Assembly: GCA_900468285.1 (NCBI GenBank)
Contig: UBTF01000001.1
Span: forward strand, 434,001 to 498,000
Length of the DNA: 64,000 nt
Source: Hyphomicrobiales bacterium
Lineage (GTDB): Bacteria > Pseudomonadota > Alphaproteobacteria > Rhizobiales > Rhizobiaceae
Direction of reading: 5' to 3'
Under the pieces are notes generated by a model, which worked only from the letters and a program-made list of their open reading frames with translations, was not told the DNA's origin and made no database searches. Each line of letters begins with the position of its first letter. Position 1 is the first letter of the stretch. Made by a program: the position numbers and the translations under genes. Shown one piece after another: positions 1 to 9,130 of this stretch.

Positions 1-1
1 A

Positions 2-925
2 GAAAACGCGTTGGAAATCGCCCGCAAGATCGGCTTCCCTGTGCTTATCAAGGCAACCGCTGGCGGTGGTGGCCGCGGCATGAAGGTTGCCAAGGACGAG
101 ACAGAAGTCGAAGAAGCCGTGTCCACGGCCCGCTCCGAAGCCCTGGCGGCATTCGGCAACGACGCCGTCTACATGGAAAAATACCTCGGCAAGCCTCGCC
201 ACATCGAAGTGCAGGTTTTTGGCGATGGTGCAGGCAATGCAATCCATCTGGGTGAACGCGATTGCTCCTTGCAGCGTCGTCACCAGAAGGTACTGGAAGA
301 AGCCAATTCGCCCGCGTTGACCGTCGAGCAGCGCATGAAGATCGGTGAAATCTGCGCCGATGCCATGCGCAAGCTGAAGTATCGTGGCGCCGGCACCATC
401 GAGTTCCTCTATGAAAACGGCGAGTTCTATTTCATCGAAATGAACACCCGCCTTCAGGTGGAGCACCCGGTAACCGAAGCCATCACCGGCATGGACCTTG
501 TGCAGGAGCAAATTCGCGTTGCATCCGGCCAGGGACTTTCGGTGACGCAGGATGAGGTTAAGTTCAATGGCCACGCCATCGAATGCCGAATCAATGCTGA
601 AGATCCGCGCACCTTCGTTCCCTCTCCGGGAACGCTGACCTATTTCCACACGCCCGGCGGTCTTGGCGTTCGCGTGGATTCAGGCGCTTATCAGGGCTAC
701 AAGATCCCGCCTTACTACGACAGCATGATCGGCAAGCTCATCGTGCACGGCCGCAATCGCGACGAATGCATCCGTCGTCTGATCCGCGCGCTGGACGAGT
801 TTGTGGTTGACGGTATCAAGACGACCCTGCCCCTGTTTCAGGATCTTCTTCAGAACGAAGACATCCTGAAAGGCGATTACGACATTCACTGGCTGGAGAA
901 ATATCTGGCCGGCGACAAAAGCTGA
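2..925 (+). CDS. accC: Biotin carboxylase subunit of acetyl-CoA carboxylase (5' truncated by window edge)
   Basis: Carboxylates biotin on the AccB carrier with ATP and bicarbonate, the first half-reaction of acetyl-CoA carboxylase in fatty acid synthesis. The reading frame is open from base 2, so the gene starts outside the window; about 307 residues are visible of the roughly 448 usual for the family. Seen: the ATP-grasp glycine-rich loop [35 protein letters not shown], the metal and bicarbonate region [16 protein letters not shown] and the C-terminal biotin carboxylase domain ([18 protein letters not shown]). The stop TGA at 923-925 is directly followed by the aat start, so the two genes are probably cotranscribed. 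The identification is secure. Confidence 0.97.
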   Translation, partial: ENALEIARKIGFPVLIKATAGGGGRGMKVAKDETEVEEAVSTARSEALAAFGNDAVYMEKYLGKPRHIEVQVFGDGAGNAIHLGERDCSLQRRHQKVLEEANSPALTVEQRMKIGEICADAMRKLKYRGAGTIEFLYENGEFYFIEMNTRLQVEHPVTEAITGMDLVQEQIRVASGQGLSVTQDEVKFNGHAIECRINAEDPRTFVPSPGTLTYFHTPGGLGVRVDSGAYQGYKIPPYYDSMIGKLIVHGRNRDECIRRLIRALDEFVVDGIKTTLPLFQDLLQNEDILKGDYDIHWLEKYLAGDKS

Positions 926-928
926 TTG

Positions 929-1540
929 ATGGCGAGGCGCAGCAGAAATAACGACATTACCGTCGATATTCTGCTGCGCGCCTATTCCATCGGCCTCTTT
1001 CCCATGGCCGATGCAGCCGACGACCCAGAGCTGTTCTGGGTTGAGCCGGAGGTGCGCGGCATCATCCCGCTCGACAATTTCCACGTTTCCAAAAGCCTGG
1101 CCAAAGTCATCAGAAAAAAGCCGTTCGACATCCGCTTCAACACGGACTTCGAAGGGGTGATGGCGGGTTGTGCAGCCGAAGTCGATAACCGGCCCAGCAC
1201 CTGGATCAACGAAACCATTCGTCGCCTTTACACCGAACTTCATGAAATCGGTCACGCCCACAGCGTCGAAGCCTGGCAGGGCGAGGAACTGGTCGGCGGG
1301 CTCTATGGTGTCTCACTAGGCTCGGCATTTTTTGGAGAAAGCATGTTCTCCAGACGCACCAACGCATCGAAGATCTGCCTCGTCTATCTTGTCGAGCGAT
1401 TGAGGGAAAAGGGCTTTACCCTTCTCGACACGCAGTTCACGACCGAGCACCTGAAAACGTTTGGCGCAATCGACGTGCCGAAGGCGGATTACGCGAAGCT
1501 GCTGGAGCCCGCTGTCAACTCGGCAGACATATTGTTCTGA
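929..1540 (+). CDS. aat: Leucyl/phenylalanyl-tRNA--protein transferase
   Basis: Transfers Leu or Phe from aminoacyl-tRNA to the N-terminus of proteins starting with Arg or Lys, marking them for ClpS/ClpAP degradation; acts in the cytosol. The 203-residue protein carries the family motifs AYSIGLFPM near the N-terminus, W-(x)n-RG-I-PL, and the core [20 protein letters not shown] followed by ASKICLVYL and [14 protein letters not shown] at 926 is also in frame and abuts the accC stop, but the ATG at 929 gives the expected N-terminus ([13 protein letters not shown]). The gene follows accC without a gap, an order I associate with related rhizobia. Confidence 0.95.
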   Translation: MARRSRNNDITVDILLRAYSIGLFPMADAADDPELFWVEPEVRGIIPLDNFHVSKSLAKVIRKKPFDIRFNTDFEGVMAGCAAEVDNRPSTWINETIRRLYTELHEIGHAHSVEAWQGEELVGGLYGVSLGSAFFGESMFSRRTNASKICLVYLVERLREKGFTLLDTQFTTEHLKTFGAIDVPKADYAKLLEPAVNSADILF

Positions 1541-1600
1541 GTTTGAGTTGGCGCGAATTATCGCCCGAAAACAAGCAGGCTCAACCTGAGGCTTGGAGAA

Positions 1601-2044
1601 TCAATTCGTCTTTGAGGCCGCGGTTGGCGCAGGAACATCCGATTCCTGTTTGCAGCCGGTTAGCCAGACGTCATAAATCGGGTGTTCGACAGCATTCAAG
1701 CCGGGGCTATCGGCAAACATCCAGCCCGTGAAGATGCGCTTGATCTTGCGATCAAGCGTGATTTCATCGACCTCGATGAAAGCATCGATCTTCTGCGCTT
1801 CGGTGTCGTCTCGTGAATAGCAAACCTTCGGCGTCACCTGAAGGGCACCAAATTGCACTGTCTCGTTCAGATAGACGTCAAATGAAGTGATACGACCGGT
1901 AATCTTGTCGATGCCGGAAAAGACGGCGACGCGATTTTCAATACGGGCGGCGGATGCGGGAGCGACAGCACCGGCAAGTGGCAGGACCGCCAGCAGCGAA
2001 ACAGCCATAACACGCAAAAAACGATCTCGCGTGATTTTTCCCAT
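1601..2044 (-). CDS. Exported DUF2155-family protein
   Basis: A 147-residue protein with a clear N-terminal signal peptide (basic MGKITRDR, hydrophobic core MAVSLLAVLPLAGAVAP, cleavage near ASA-A). The mature part has the features of DUF2155: KITGRITSFDVYLNETVQFGAL, CYSRDDTE and IFTGWMFADSPGLNAVEHPIYDVWLTGC. Two cysteines (in VCYSRD and LTGCKQ) could form a disulfide in the periplasm. The family has no established function that I know of. It lies downstream of, and on the same strand as, the NDUFA12-like gene, 147 bases apart, an arrangement common in rhizobia as far as I recall. Confidence 0.85.
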   Translation of the reverse strand: MGKITRDRFLRVMAVSLLAVLPLAGAVAPASAARIENRVAVFSGIDKITGRITSFDVYLNETVQFGALQVTPKVCYSRDDTEAQKIDAFIEVDEITLDRKIKRIFTGWMFADSPGLNAVEHPIYDVWLTGCKQESDVPAPTAASKTN

Positions 2045-2191
2045 ATCGAAGCGTCTCCAGAAAGATTTCCCGCACCATCAAGTGCGGGCTCAACGCCTAC
2101 AGGCGGATTGTGGCGAAAACGGGTGGCAGGGGTGCAGATGAGCTGCACAGTACACCGCAATAGAACGCGGCAGCCACCCTCGCAGTTTTAC

Positions 2192-2590
2192 TCAGCTACC
2201 GGGCGTCCATGCGTCGTAATCGCCAGTAACGCGGGGGCGCTCACCTGTTGCAGCCAGCGAGCCCTGTGGGCGATAGGCCTGCGATGTGCCGGTAAGATTA
2301 GGCTTATGAGCCTTCTGCCATTCACGAGCCGTGTAGCTCTCCTGGCTCGGCGGGATGTCGGTGCGGTAATGCATCCAGCCGTGCCAACCTGGTGGAATCG
2401 CCGAGGCTTCGGCATAACCATTATAGATGACCCAACGACGCGGCATTCCCCAGGATGTGGTGCCACCTTCATAATAGGTGTTTCCCAACTCATCCTGCCC
2501 AACCTTCTTGCCGAAACGCCATGTATGAAAGCGTGTTCCAATGGTCTGGCCGTTCCACCAGGTGAAGATTTGCGTCAGGAGAGTCTTCAT
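2192..2590 (-). CDS. NDUFA12-like NADH:ubiquinone oxidoreductase accessory subunit
   Basis: A 132-residue protein homologous to the mitochondrial complex I subunit NDUFA12 (B17.2), which alphaproteobacteria also carry. Seen: FTWWNGQTIGTRFHTWRFGKKVGQDELGNTYYEGG, RRWVIYNGYAEASAIPPGWHGWMHY and the C-terminal YRPQGS, typical of the family. The frame is open for 17 codons further upstream, but the ATG at 2590 is preceded by GAGGAACGGATT, a good ribosome binding site, and matches family N-termini (MKTLLTQIFTWW). It probably acts in assembly or stability of complex I at the inner membrane; the nuo operon itself is not in the window. Confidence 0.9.
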   Translation of the reverse strand: MKTLLTQIFTWWNGQTIGTRFHTWRFGKKVGQDELGNTYYEGGTTSWGMPRRWVIYNGYAEASAIPPGWHGWMHYRTDIPPSQESYTAREWQKAHKPNLTGTSQAYRPQGSLAATGERPRVTGDYDAWTPGS

Positions 2591-2699
2591 AATCCGTTCC
2601 TCGGGCTTGAGTGTGCTGCGATGATATGACGTCCGCAACACAGCAGAAGCTTATGCCGCCCCATGGGCCGATTGTCCAGTATTTCCCGCAATCTCGGCA

Positions 2700-3173
2700 C
2701 TATTTCAATTTCATGCTGAAGCCGTAATGCCGCTTTTCAAAACCAAGCCGTTCATAGAAGCGGTGAGCGTCTTGCCGTGCCATGTTGGATCCCAATTCTA
2801 TCGTTTTGACGCCGCGCTTGCGGGCCTCATCAATGCAGTGCCTGATCATGATGGCGCCAATTCCCCGGCCTCGCATATCAACCCGCGTCTGCACGGCCTG
2901 TATTTTAAGAGATGACGCACCCCGACCCACAAGCTTTGTGAGAATCGCCGTCTGGAACGTACCGATGATCTCTCCATTGAGACACGCCACGTAGAGAGCC
3001 TCATTGGCGGAAGCGCGGATAGCGCGAAAGGCAGCAAGATAGTCCGGATATGCCGCGTCGTCCGTCGTGTCGCCGTGACCGCCGATTTCATCGGCAGCAA
3101 AAATGGCGATGAGCGCCGCTAGATCGCTTTCCTCAGCCAAGCGAATGACGAGGTCGTTGATGCCCCCACTCAT
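2700..3173 (-). CDS. GNAT-family N-acetyltransferase
   Basis: A 157-residue acetyltransferase of the GNAT fold. Motif A for acetyl-CoA binding is visible as VDMRGRGIGAIMIRHCIDEARKRG, followed by the motif B region AHRFYERLGFEKRHYGF. The substrate cannot be inferred. The start ATG at 3173 overlaps the stop of the upstream GNAT gene by four bases (ATGA), so the two are translationally coupled. The pair may have arisen by duplication, but they are only distantly similar. Confidence 0.88.
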   Translation of the reverse strand: MSGGINDLVIRLAEESDLAALIAIFAADEIGGHGDTTDDAAYPDYLAAFRAIRASANEALYVACLNGEIIGTFQTAILTKLVGRGASSLKIQAVQTRVDMRGRGIGAIMIRHCIDEARKRGVKTIELGSNMARQDAHRFYERLGFEKRHYGFSMKLK

Positions 3174-3676
3174 CGGGCAAGCGTCTTTTCCATGACGATC
3201 CCGGGCAAACCAGCCACCCCCGCCATTTTTTCCACTCGATCAACCTCAACAAAGCCGACACCTTGGTAGAAAGCAATTGCTACCGCATTTTTCGGCTCGA
3301 CTTCCAGGCGCATGATTTCGGCATCTGGAAAGCAGGTTTCGAGCTCCGCGAATATATCGCGACCGACGCCCTGCCGCTGGAATTGCGGATCGACATAGAG
3401 CTGATGCAGCAAGGCGGTCTTTGCCATTTTGCTGGACATGGCGGCAAAGCCCATGCCGCCGATGCGCTTGCCATCGTCCGCGATCAGAAACTCGCCACCC
3501 TTTTTTTCAACACGCTCTTTCATTGCCTTGGGAGAATGCCATTCCGCAATCAGTTGAGCGACCCTGTCGGCGCCATAGATGCCGTCATAGGTGGCGTGCC
3601 ATGTCCGCGCCAAAAGTGCCCTCACCGGCTCGATATCGCGCTCACTGGCCGTGCGAATGAAAAACACCATGTCCAC
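3170..3676 (-). CDS. GNAT-family N-acetyltransferase
   Basis: A 168-residue protein with the GNAT fold: N-terminal FIRTASERDIEPVRALLARTWHATYDGIYG, acetyl-CoA loop LYVDPQFQRQGVGRDIFAELE and C-terminal NAVAIAFYQGVGFVEVDRVEK. An ATG at 3670 (MVFF) is an alternative start two codons in. It is coupled to the following GNAT gene through the ATGA overlap at 3170-3173. It is transcribed away from gatB, with a hairpin and a palindromic repeat in the gap. The substrate is unknown. Confidence 0.87.
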   Translation of the reverse strand: MDMVFFIRTASERDIEPVRALLARTWHATYDGIYGADRVAQLIAEWHSPKAMKERVEKKGGEFLIADDGKRIGGMGFAAMSSKMAKTALLHQLYVDPQFQRQGVGRDIFAELETCFPDAEIMRLEVEPKNAVAIAFYQGVGFVEVDRVEKMAGVAGLPGIVMEKTLAR

Positions 3677-3695
3677 TCCGTCTGAAAATGAAAAT

Positions 3696-3713
3696 GCCGG
3701 GAATAATCCCGGC
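3696..3713 (-). terminator. Candidate terminator downstream of gatB
   Basis: A perfect 7-bp stem GCCGGGA / TCCCGGC with a 4-base loop. Read on the minus strand it is followed by ATTTTCATTTTC, a T-rich stretch, so it could end the gatB transcript (gatB stops at 3824) just before the GNAT pair. Confidence 0.5.
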
Positions 3714-3737
3714 TCGGTTGGCTGCGCTTCTCCTCAA

Positions 3738-3768
3738 CGTCATCCTCGGGCTTGTCCCGAGAATGACG
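3738..3768. repeat. Intergenic palindromic repeat, CGTCATYCTMGGG type
   Basis: A 13-bp inverted repeat with one mismatch, CGTCATCCTCGGG / CCCGAGAATGACG, around the 5-base loop CTTGT. The same design, with CTAGGG instead of CTCGGG, occurs twice at 35624-35707. This fits a dispersed REP-like intergenic element family of rhizobial chromosomes; the family membership is inferred from the three copies in the window. Confidence 0.7.
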
Positions 3769-3823
3769 GAAGAGATGTTTTCTGTCTCTGATTGCTCAGC
3801 GGAGTAGCCCCGCCGAACAATCC

Positions 3824-5326
3824 TTACTCTTCGATGCCAAGCTTGGCCTTCACGAGCTCCTGGACGGCCTGCGGATTGGCCTTGCCGCCCGTTGCCTTCA
3901 TGACCTGACCCACGAACCAGCCGGCCAGTGTCGGCTTTGCCTTGACCTTCTCGACCTGATCCGGATTGGCAGCTATGATTTCGTCTACGGCCTTTTCAAT
4001 GGCGCCCGTATCCGTCACCTGCTTCATGCCGCGGCTTTCCACGATCTCGGCCGGCACACCGCCCTCGTTCCAGACGATTTCGAAGAGATCCTTGGCAATC
4101 TTGCCGGAGATGGTGTTGGCCTTGATGAGATCGATGATACCGCCGAGCTGATCGGCAGATACCGGAGTTTCCTCGATGCCCTTGCTGGACTTGTTGAGCG
4201 CGCCAAGCAGATCGTTGATCACCCAGTTCGCGGCAATCTTGCCATCACGACCTGCAGCAACCAGCTCGTAATAATCCGCAATCGGCTTTTCCGAAACAAG
4301 GATGGAGGCGTCGTAGACAGACAAGCCAAGCTCGCTCACGAAGCGCGCCTTCTTGTCATCTGGCAACTCCGGCAAATCCTTGCCCAGTGCCGCGACATAG
4401 GCATCGTCAAATTCCAGCGGCAACAGATCCGGGTCGGGGAAGTAGCGATAGTCGTGCGCGTCTTCCTTGGAGCGCATGGAGCGCGTTTCGCCCTTGCCCG
4501 GATCGAACAGGCGCGTTTCCTGATCGATGGTGCCGCCATCTTCCAGAATCGCAATCTGGCGGCGTGCCTCGTATTCGATCGCCTGACCGATGAAGCGGAT
4601 GGAGTTCACGTTCTTGATTTCGCAACGCGTGCCAAAGGCTTCTCCGGGCTTGCGCACGGACACGTTGACGTCGGCGCGCATTGAGCCTTCGTCCATGTTG
4701 CCATCGCAAGTGCCGAGATAACGAACGATGGACCGCAGCTTCGTCATGTAGGCCTTCGCCTCGTCGGACGAGCGCATGTCAGGCTTGGATACGATTTCCA
4801 TCAAAGCCACGCCGGAGCGGTTGAGGTCGACATAGGACATCGTCGGGTGCTGGTCATGCATCAGCTTGCCCGCGTCCTGCTCCAGGTGCAGACGCTCGAT
4901 GCCGATTTCGATATCTTCGAAATTGCCCTGTCGGTCAGGGCCTAGCGAGATGATGATCTTGCCTTCGCCGACGATCGGATCCTTGAACTGCGAAATCTGG
5001 TAGCCCTGCGGCAGGTCGGGGTAGAAATAGTTCTTCCGGTCGAAGATGGAGCGATTGTTGATCTTGGCCTTCAGCCCGAGGCCTGTGCGAACGGCCTGCG
5101 CCACGCACTCCTCATTGATCACGGGCAGCATGCCAGGCATTGCGGCATCCACGAGCGACACGTTCGAGTTTGGCGCATTGCCAAACGTCGTGGAGGCGCC
5201 GGAAAACAGCTTGGAATTGGAGAGAACCTGCGCGTGAACCTCCATGCCGATGACGATTTCCCAATCGCCGGTGGCACCGGGAATGAAGCGTTTCGGGTCT
5301 GGTGTGCGCACGTCTACAAGGGTCAT
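3824..5326 (-). CDS. gatB: Aspartyl/glutamyl-tRNA(Asn/Gln) amidotransferase subunit B
   Basis: GatB is the kinase and tRNA-binding subunit of the GatCAB complex, which converts Glu-tRNA(Gln) and Asp-tRNA(Asn) to the correct aminoacyl-tRNAs. The 500 residues match the family's usual length. Seen: [13 protein letters not shown] near the N-terminus, [66 protein letters not shown], the [16 protein letters not shown]-like block ([15 protein letters not shown]) and the C-terminal YqeY-like tail ending in [12 protein letters not shown]. gatA and gatC are not adjacent. The identification is secure. Confidence 0.97.
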   Translation of the reverse strand: MTLVDVRTPDPKRFIPGATGDWEIVIGMEVHAQVLSNSKLFSGASTTFGNAPNSNVSLVDAAMPGMLPVINEECVAQAVRTGLGLKAKINNRSIFDRKNYFYPDLPQGYQISQFKDPIVGEGKIIISLGPDRQGNFEDIEIGIERLHLEQDAGKLMHDQHPTMSYVDLNRSGVALMEIVSKPDMRSSDEAKAYMTKLRSIVRYLGTCDGNMDEGSMRADVNVSVRKPGEAFGTRCEIKNVNSIRFIGQAIEYEARRQIAILEDGGTIDQETRLFDPGKGETRSMRSKEDAHDYRYFPDPDLLPLEFDDAYVAALGKDLPELPDDKKARFVSELGLSVYDASILVSEKPIADYYELVAAGRDGKIAANWVINDLLGALNKSSKGIEETPVSADQLGGIIDLIKANTISGKIAKDLFEIVWNEGGVPAEIVESRGMKQVTDTGAIEKAVDEIIAANPDQVEKVKAKPTLAGWFVGQVMKATGGKANPQAVQELVKAKLGIEE

Positions 5327-5482
5327 ATCAAGCTCTTAATATACGGATTTCTGTCCTCTGTGAGGTAGAACAATTGGCCACTTGGCGCAAGGCTTGTCAC
5401 GCTCTAGGAGATATCGCATCGTTTCTGCCACCGACTGAAAGATCCGATGTTCACATTCCAGAATTCGCTTACCGGGACGATA

Positions 5483-5796
5483 ATGGCATATTTCTCAGCC
5501 ATCGCATTCTTCCTGGCCTTCAACGTCGTGGTCTTTGCCATCTACTGGCTCGACAAATCTGCGGCAAAAAACGGCGGACGCCGCATAAGAGAGAGCAGGT
5601 TATTGTGGCTTGCAGCTATTGGAGGAAGCGCTGGTGCCGTTCTTGCGCAACGTCTTCTGCGGCACAAAACGCAGAAAGAACCTTCCGGACGATTCTCCTA
5701 GCCATTGTAATCGTTCAGATGGCGGCCATCTTAAGCTTCGTTCTGGCGCCCGGATGGTGGAAGGACCTGCTGGCCAGTTTCGGGATTGGCCGTTAA
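5483..5796 (+). pseudogene. DUF1294-family membrane protein, frameshifted
   Basis: The first frame from ATG 5483 (ribosome binding site GGGACGA) encodes a membrane segment (AYFSAIAFFLAFNVVVFAIYWLDK), then the DUF1294 signature (RRIRESRLLWLAAIGGSAGAVLAQ and RHKTQKEP), and stops early at 5701. The expected continuation FRTILLAIVIVQM plus a second membrane segment (AAILSFVLAPGWW) is present in another frame from about 5677 and ends at 5796. DUF1294 proteins normally continue from RHKT-(x)-K into FR, so one base is missing near 5674-5678 (GAACCTTCCGG). This is either a real inactivation or a sequencing error. The stop overlaps that of the convergent GNAT gene. Confidence 0.7.
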
Positions 5797-6302
5797 AAGT
5801 CGAAGCCATAGGATTCGTTTTCGAATTCAACGAGTTGCTTTTCCAGACCGATGGACTGAACTTCTCGGTCCAGCTTCTGCAGATATTTCACCGACAGCCA
5901 GCTTACGCGATATCCATGCTTGCAGAAAAATGAAACCGCTGCTTCGTTCTGCGAGTGACTTTCAAGCTTCGCAGAAGCGAATCCCCGCTCAGTGATCTGC
6001 CGCTCGACCTCGATCAGGAGCTGGCTACCGATTCCACGGCGCTGAAAAGAGGGGGCAATCCAGAAATCCGTGATCGTGTCATCGAAATTTTCACGGGCAG
6101 CCCAACCAGCAATGGCCCCATCACACTCAGCAAGTGTGATCGCACCCCAAGCAGACTGCGTGAAACTCTCAAACGCAACGCGGGCATTGCCTCGCAGTTC
6201 TTCCGTCACGCCAATCGCAGCGCTCGCTTCCGCCCAGGCTAGAAGACCTATCGCTGACAGGATGGGGGCGTCTGCCTGCCGAGCGGACCGAATTGTGATC
6301 AC
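5793..6302 (-). CDS. GNAT-family N-acetyltransferase
   Basis: About 169 residues with a GNAT fold: VITIRSARQADAPILSAIG at the start, the acetyl-CoA site FWIAPSFQRRGIGSQLLIEVERQI and motif B EAAVSFFCKHGYRVSW. I prefer the GTG at 6302, preceded by GGAGAGGAAT and giving the typical N-terminus ITIR; an ATG at 6347 would add 15 atypical residues and lacks a ribosome binding site. The stop overlaps the end of the frameshifted DUF1294 gene on the other strand. The substrate is unknown. Confidence 0.82.
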   Translation of the reverse strand: MITIRSARQADAPILSAIGLLAWAEASAAIGVTEELRGNARVAFESFTQSAWGAITLAECDGAIAGWAARENFDDTITDFWIAPSFQRRGIGSQLLIEVERQITERGFASAKLESHSQNEAAVSFFCKHGYRVSWLSVKYLQKLDREVQSIGLEKQLVEFENESYGFDF

Positions 6303-6444
6303 ATTCCTCTCCAACGCGGAGTGTGGCGCCGCATAATGGACCGCCATTACGTGTTAAAGCTGCATCCGCAGCCAAAGGCTCATTTCCCGATTCTCAAGCC
6401 AGCCTGTCAAGATTGTTCAGCCGCCAGACAGCGTTCGCTGAACG

Positions 6445-6470
6445 AAAAAACCACCGGCTTTCGCCGATGG
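6445..6470 (-). terminator. Rho-independent terminator of hom
   Basis: On the minus strand, just after hom, the sequence CCATCGGC-GAAA-GCCGGTGG-TTTTTT forms an 8-bp stem (one G-U pair) with a stable GAAA tetraloop and a T6 run. This is a textbook intrinsic terminator. Confidence 0.88.
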
Positions 6471-6498
6471 CTTTAATGCTTGCGACGCCTGCCAGAAG

Positions 6499-7809
6499 TC
6501 AGGTGCGTTCGATCCTGATGACCTGCGGCTCACTGACGAGATACTTCTTGTCCTTGATCGCGGCCACAGCCTTGCGAATTGCATCTTCCATCGTCGCATG
6601 GGTCACGAGAATGATGGTCTGCGGGGCGCCCTCGACCTGGACACGTTGACGCTGCACAATCGATTCAAGCGAAATATTGTTGTCTGCCATCGCAGTCGCG
6701 ATGGAAGCAAACACGCCAGCCTTGTCCTTGACCGTGAGGCGAATGAAATAGCCGCCTTCGTGGCTCTTCATCTTGGCGCGGCGATATTCCGTCAGCGACT
6801 TCGCTGGGCGACCCAAAACCGGCACCTGCTGGACGCCGGGGCGGCTCTTGGCGATATCAGCGATGTCACCCAGTACCGCGGAAGCTGTGGCATTGCCGCC
6901 TGCGCCGGGGCCAACCATCAGCAATTCGCCAAGAATGTCAGATTCGATCGCAACAGCATTGGTGACGCCATCCACCTGCGCGATGACCGAGTCCAGCGGC
7001 ACCATCGTTGGATGAACGCGTTGCTCGATGCCGGATTCCGTCATCTGCGCAACGCCCAGAAGCTTGATGCGGTATCCAAGGTCTGCAGCGGCCTGGATAT
7101 CCTCAATCGAAATGTTGGTGATGCCTTCGAGGTAGATATTGTCGGCGGAAATCTTGCTGCCGAATGCGAGCGTGGTCAGAATGGCAAGCTTGTGGGCAGT
7201 ATCATTGCCCTCGATGTCAAAAGCCGGGTCCGCTTCGGCATAGCCAAGGCGCTGTGCTTCCTTCAGGCAGACCTCGAAGGACAGGCCTTCCTTTTCCATC
7301 TTTGTAAGGATGTAATTGCAGGTGCCATTCATGATGCCGTAGATGCGCGACACGTGGTTGCCGGTGAGCGATTCACGCAGGGCCTTGATAACGGGAATGC
7401 CCCCTGCAACCGCCGCTTCGAAGTTGAGCAAGGCCCCCTTCTCTTCTGCCAGCACGGCAAGCTCGACGCCGTGTTTCGCCAGCAGTGCCTTGTTGGCTGT
7501 CACCACATGGAGACCACGTGATAAAGCAGCGCGGACTGCGTTTTCGGCAGCGCCAGAAGCTCCACCCATCAGTTCTACAAACACATCGATTTCCGCTTTT
7601 TCAGCCAGTTCCTCAGGCGTATCGAACCAGGTAATACCTTTGAGATCGATGCCGCGATCGCGCGATCGGTCGCGCGCGCTGACGGCAATAATCTCAATTG
7701 CGCGTCCGCAGGTAATCGCAAGTTCGTTGCTTCTCTGCTGGAGGATGCGCACAAGCGAAGAGCCGACAGTGCCGAGTCCCGCTATGCCGATTCTCAATGA
7801 ATCTGCCAT
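6499..7809 (-). CDS. hom: Homoserine dehydrogenase
   Basis: Reduces aspartate semialdehyde to homoserine, the branch point to Thr, Met and Ile. The 436-residue protein has an N-terminal Rossmann domain (RIGIAGLGTVGSSLVRIL), the substrate domain with ANKALLAKHG, NFEAAVAGGIPVIKALRESL, GIMNGTCNYIL and EADPAFDIEGNDTAHKLAIL, and a C-terminal ACT domain (GGYFIRLTVKDKAGVFASIA) for Thr feedback. The ATG at 7809 is preceded by AGGAATATACC. It lies 63 bases downstream of an AlaC/DapL-like aminotransferase on the same strand, with a strong hairpin between them. The often-seen neighbour glpX is absent; a GNAT gene follows instead. Confidence 0.96.
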   Translation of the reverse strand: MADSLRIGIAGLGTVGSSLVRILQQRSNELAITCGRAIEIIAVSARDRSRDRGIDLKGITWFDTPEELAEKAEIDVFVELMGGASGAAENAVRAALSRGLHVVTANKALLAKHGVELAVLAEEKGALLNFEAAVAGGIPVIKALRESLTGNHVSRIYGIMNGTCNYILTKMEKEGLSFEVCLKEAQRLGYAEADPAFDIEGNDTAHKLAILTTLAFGSKISADNIYLEGITNISIEDIQAAADLGYRIKLLGVAQMTESGIEQRVHPTMVPLDSVIAQVDGVTNAVAIESDILGELLMVGPGAGGNATASAVLGDIADIAKSRPGVQQVPVLGRPAKSLTEYRRAKMKSHEGGYFIRLTVKDKAGVFASIATAMADNNISLESIVQRQRVQVEGAPQTIILVTHATMEDAIRKAVAAIKDKKYLVSEPQVIRIERT

Positions 7810-7838
7810 TGGTATATTCCTGATTTGCTGAGTGAAGA

Positions 7839-7859
7839 GGTGGCCGGAACCGGCCACCT
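7839..7859 (-). other. Strong hairpin between aminotransferase gene and hom
   Basis: A perfect 10-bp stem AGGTGGCCGG / CCGGCCACCT with a 2-base spacer, between the aminotransferase stop (7873) and the hom start (7809). There is no T run after it on either strand, so it is more likely an mRNA-stability or processing hairpin, or a 5' leader element of hom, than an intrinsic terminator. Confidence 0.55.
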
Positions 7860-7872
7860 TGGTGGATTGCCC

Positions 7873-9093
7873 TTATCTATGGGCGTTAAGCGAAACCACA
7901 TTGTGCAATGTTTCGTCCGCAGTCGATAGGAAGCGCTTGAGATTGCGCGCAGCCTGACGAATTCGATGTTCGTTTTCAACGAGGGCCAGACGCACATAGT
8001 CGTCACCCATTTCTCCAAAGCCGATGCCCGGAGCAACCGCGATGTCGGCCTTTTCAACCAGCAGCTTGGAGAATTCAAGCGAGCCGAGATGACGGAATTT
8101 TTCCGGAATCTTCGCCCAGGCAAACATCGTGGCCGCTGGCGGCGGCACTTCAAAGCCGGCCTTGCCAAATGTGTCGACCATGACATCGCGGCGGCGGCGG
8201 TAGACATTGCGAACCTCTGCAATATCGGTGCCATCGCCGTTAAGCGCGTGGGTGGCGGCAACCTGGATCGGGGTGAAGGCACCGTAATCCAGGTAGGATT
8301 TGACGCGCGTCAGGGCGCTGATCAGGCGCTCGTTTCCAACCGCAAAGCCCATGCGCCAGCCCGGCATGGAGAAGGTCTTGGACATGGAGGTGAACTCCAC
8401 GGCCACGTCCATGGCGCCCGGTACTTCAAGCACCGATGGTGGCGGATTGTTCTCGTCGAAATAGATTTCCGAATAGGCCAGATCAGACAGGACGATGAGA
8501 TCGTGCTTCTTCGCGAAAGCAATCACGTCCTTGTAGAAATCCAGCGATGCCACATGTGCCGTCGGGTTCGAAGGATAGTTGATGATCAGCGCCAGCGGCT
8601 TTGGAATGGAGTGGCGCACGGCACGCTCCAACGGGCCAAAAAACGTCTCATCCGGCTCGACATTCATCGAACGGATGACACCGCCCGCCATCAGGAAGCC
8701 GAAGGCGTGAATGGGATAAGTCGGATTCGGACAAAGAATGACATCACCCGGCGCCGTGATGGCCTGTGCCATATTGGCGAAGCCTTCCTTGGAGCCAAGT
8801 GTGGCCACGACCTGCGTATCGGGGTTCAGCTTGACGCCAAAACGACGAGCGTAATAGGCCGCCTGCGCGCGGCGCAGACCCGGAATTCCCTTTGATGAGG
8901 AATAGCGGTGCGTGCGTGGATCCTGCACGACTTCGCACAGCTTATCGACAATGGCCTTGGGCGTAGGAAGGTCGGGGTTACCCATTCCAAGGTCGATGAT
9001 ATCGGCGCCACCCGCTCGCGCGCTCGCTTTCAAACGGTTGACCTGTTCGAACACGTATTGCGGCAGACGCTTGACCTTGTGAAACTCTTCCAT
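7873..9093 (-). CDS. Class I/II PLP-dependent aminotransferase (AlaC / LL-diaminopimelate aminotransferase type)
   Basis: A 406-residue fold-type I aminotransferase. Seen: RLPQYVFEQVNRLKA and DIIDLGMGNPDLPTP at the N-terminus, YSSSKGIPGLRRA, the Asn region INYPSNPTAHVA, LSDLAYSEIYFD, the PLP lysine in SMSKTFSMPGWRMGF, and R in DDYVRLALVENEHRI. This pattern belongs to the AlaC/DapL-like group often annotated as LL-diaminopimelate or glutamate-pyruvate aminotransferase. The placement before hom is compatible with an aspartate-family role, but the substrate is not proven. ATG 9093 is preceded by GAGGAAAGAG, which makes it likelier than the ATG at 9105 lying within that site. Confidence 0.9.
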   Translation of the reverse strand: MEEFHKVKRLPQYVFEQVNRLKASARAGGADIIDLGMGNPDLPTPKAIVDKLCEVVQDPRTHRYSSSKGIPGLRRAQAAYYARRFGVKLNPDTQVVATLGSKEGFANMAQAITAPGDVILCPNPTYPIHAFGFLMAGGVIRSMNVEPDETFFGPLERAVRHSIPKPLALIINYPSNPTAHVASLDFYKDVIAFAKKHDLIVLSDLAYSEIYFDENNPPPSVLEVPGAMDVAVEFTSMSKTFSMPGWRMGFAVGNERLISALTRVKSYLDYGAFTPIQVAATHALNGDGTDIAEVRNVYRRRRDVMVDTFGKAGFEVPPPAATMFAWAKIPEKFRHLGSLEFSKLLVEKADIAVAPGIGFGEMGDDYVRLALVENEHRIRQAARNLKRFLSTADETLHNVVSLNAHR

Positions 9094-9110
9094 CTCTTTC
9101 CTCATGGAAA

Positions 9111-9130
9111 TGAGCCGAACAACCGGCTCA
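9111..9130 (-). other. Hairpin in the 5' leader of the aminotransferase gene
   Basis: Perfect 7-bp stem TGAGCCG / CGGCTCA with a 6-base loop, ending only a few bases before the ribosome binding site of the gene starting at 9093. It could modulate translation. Upstream (9131-9381) I see a possible -10 TACAAT near 9196-9201 on the minus strand and a 7-bp inverted repeat (GCCGCGA/TCGCGGC) near 9271-9294, but nothing I can assign to a known riboswitch. Confidence 0.4.

Noticed and set aside
6598-7521. 307-codon plus-strand frame opposite hom
   Set aside because: Shadow of the hom gene with no protein features.
7966-8895. 309-codon plus-strand frame opposite the aminotransferase gene
   Set aside because: Antisense to a clear PLP enzyme; no motif.
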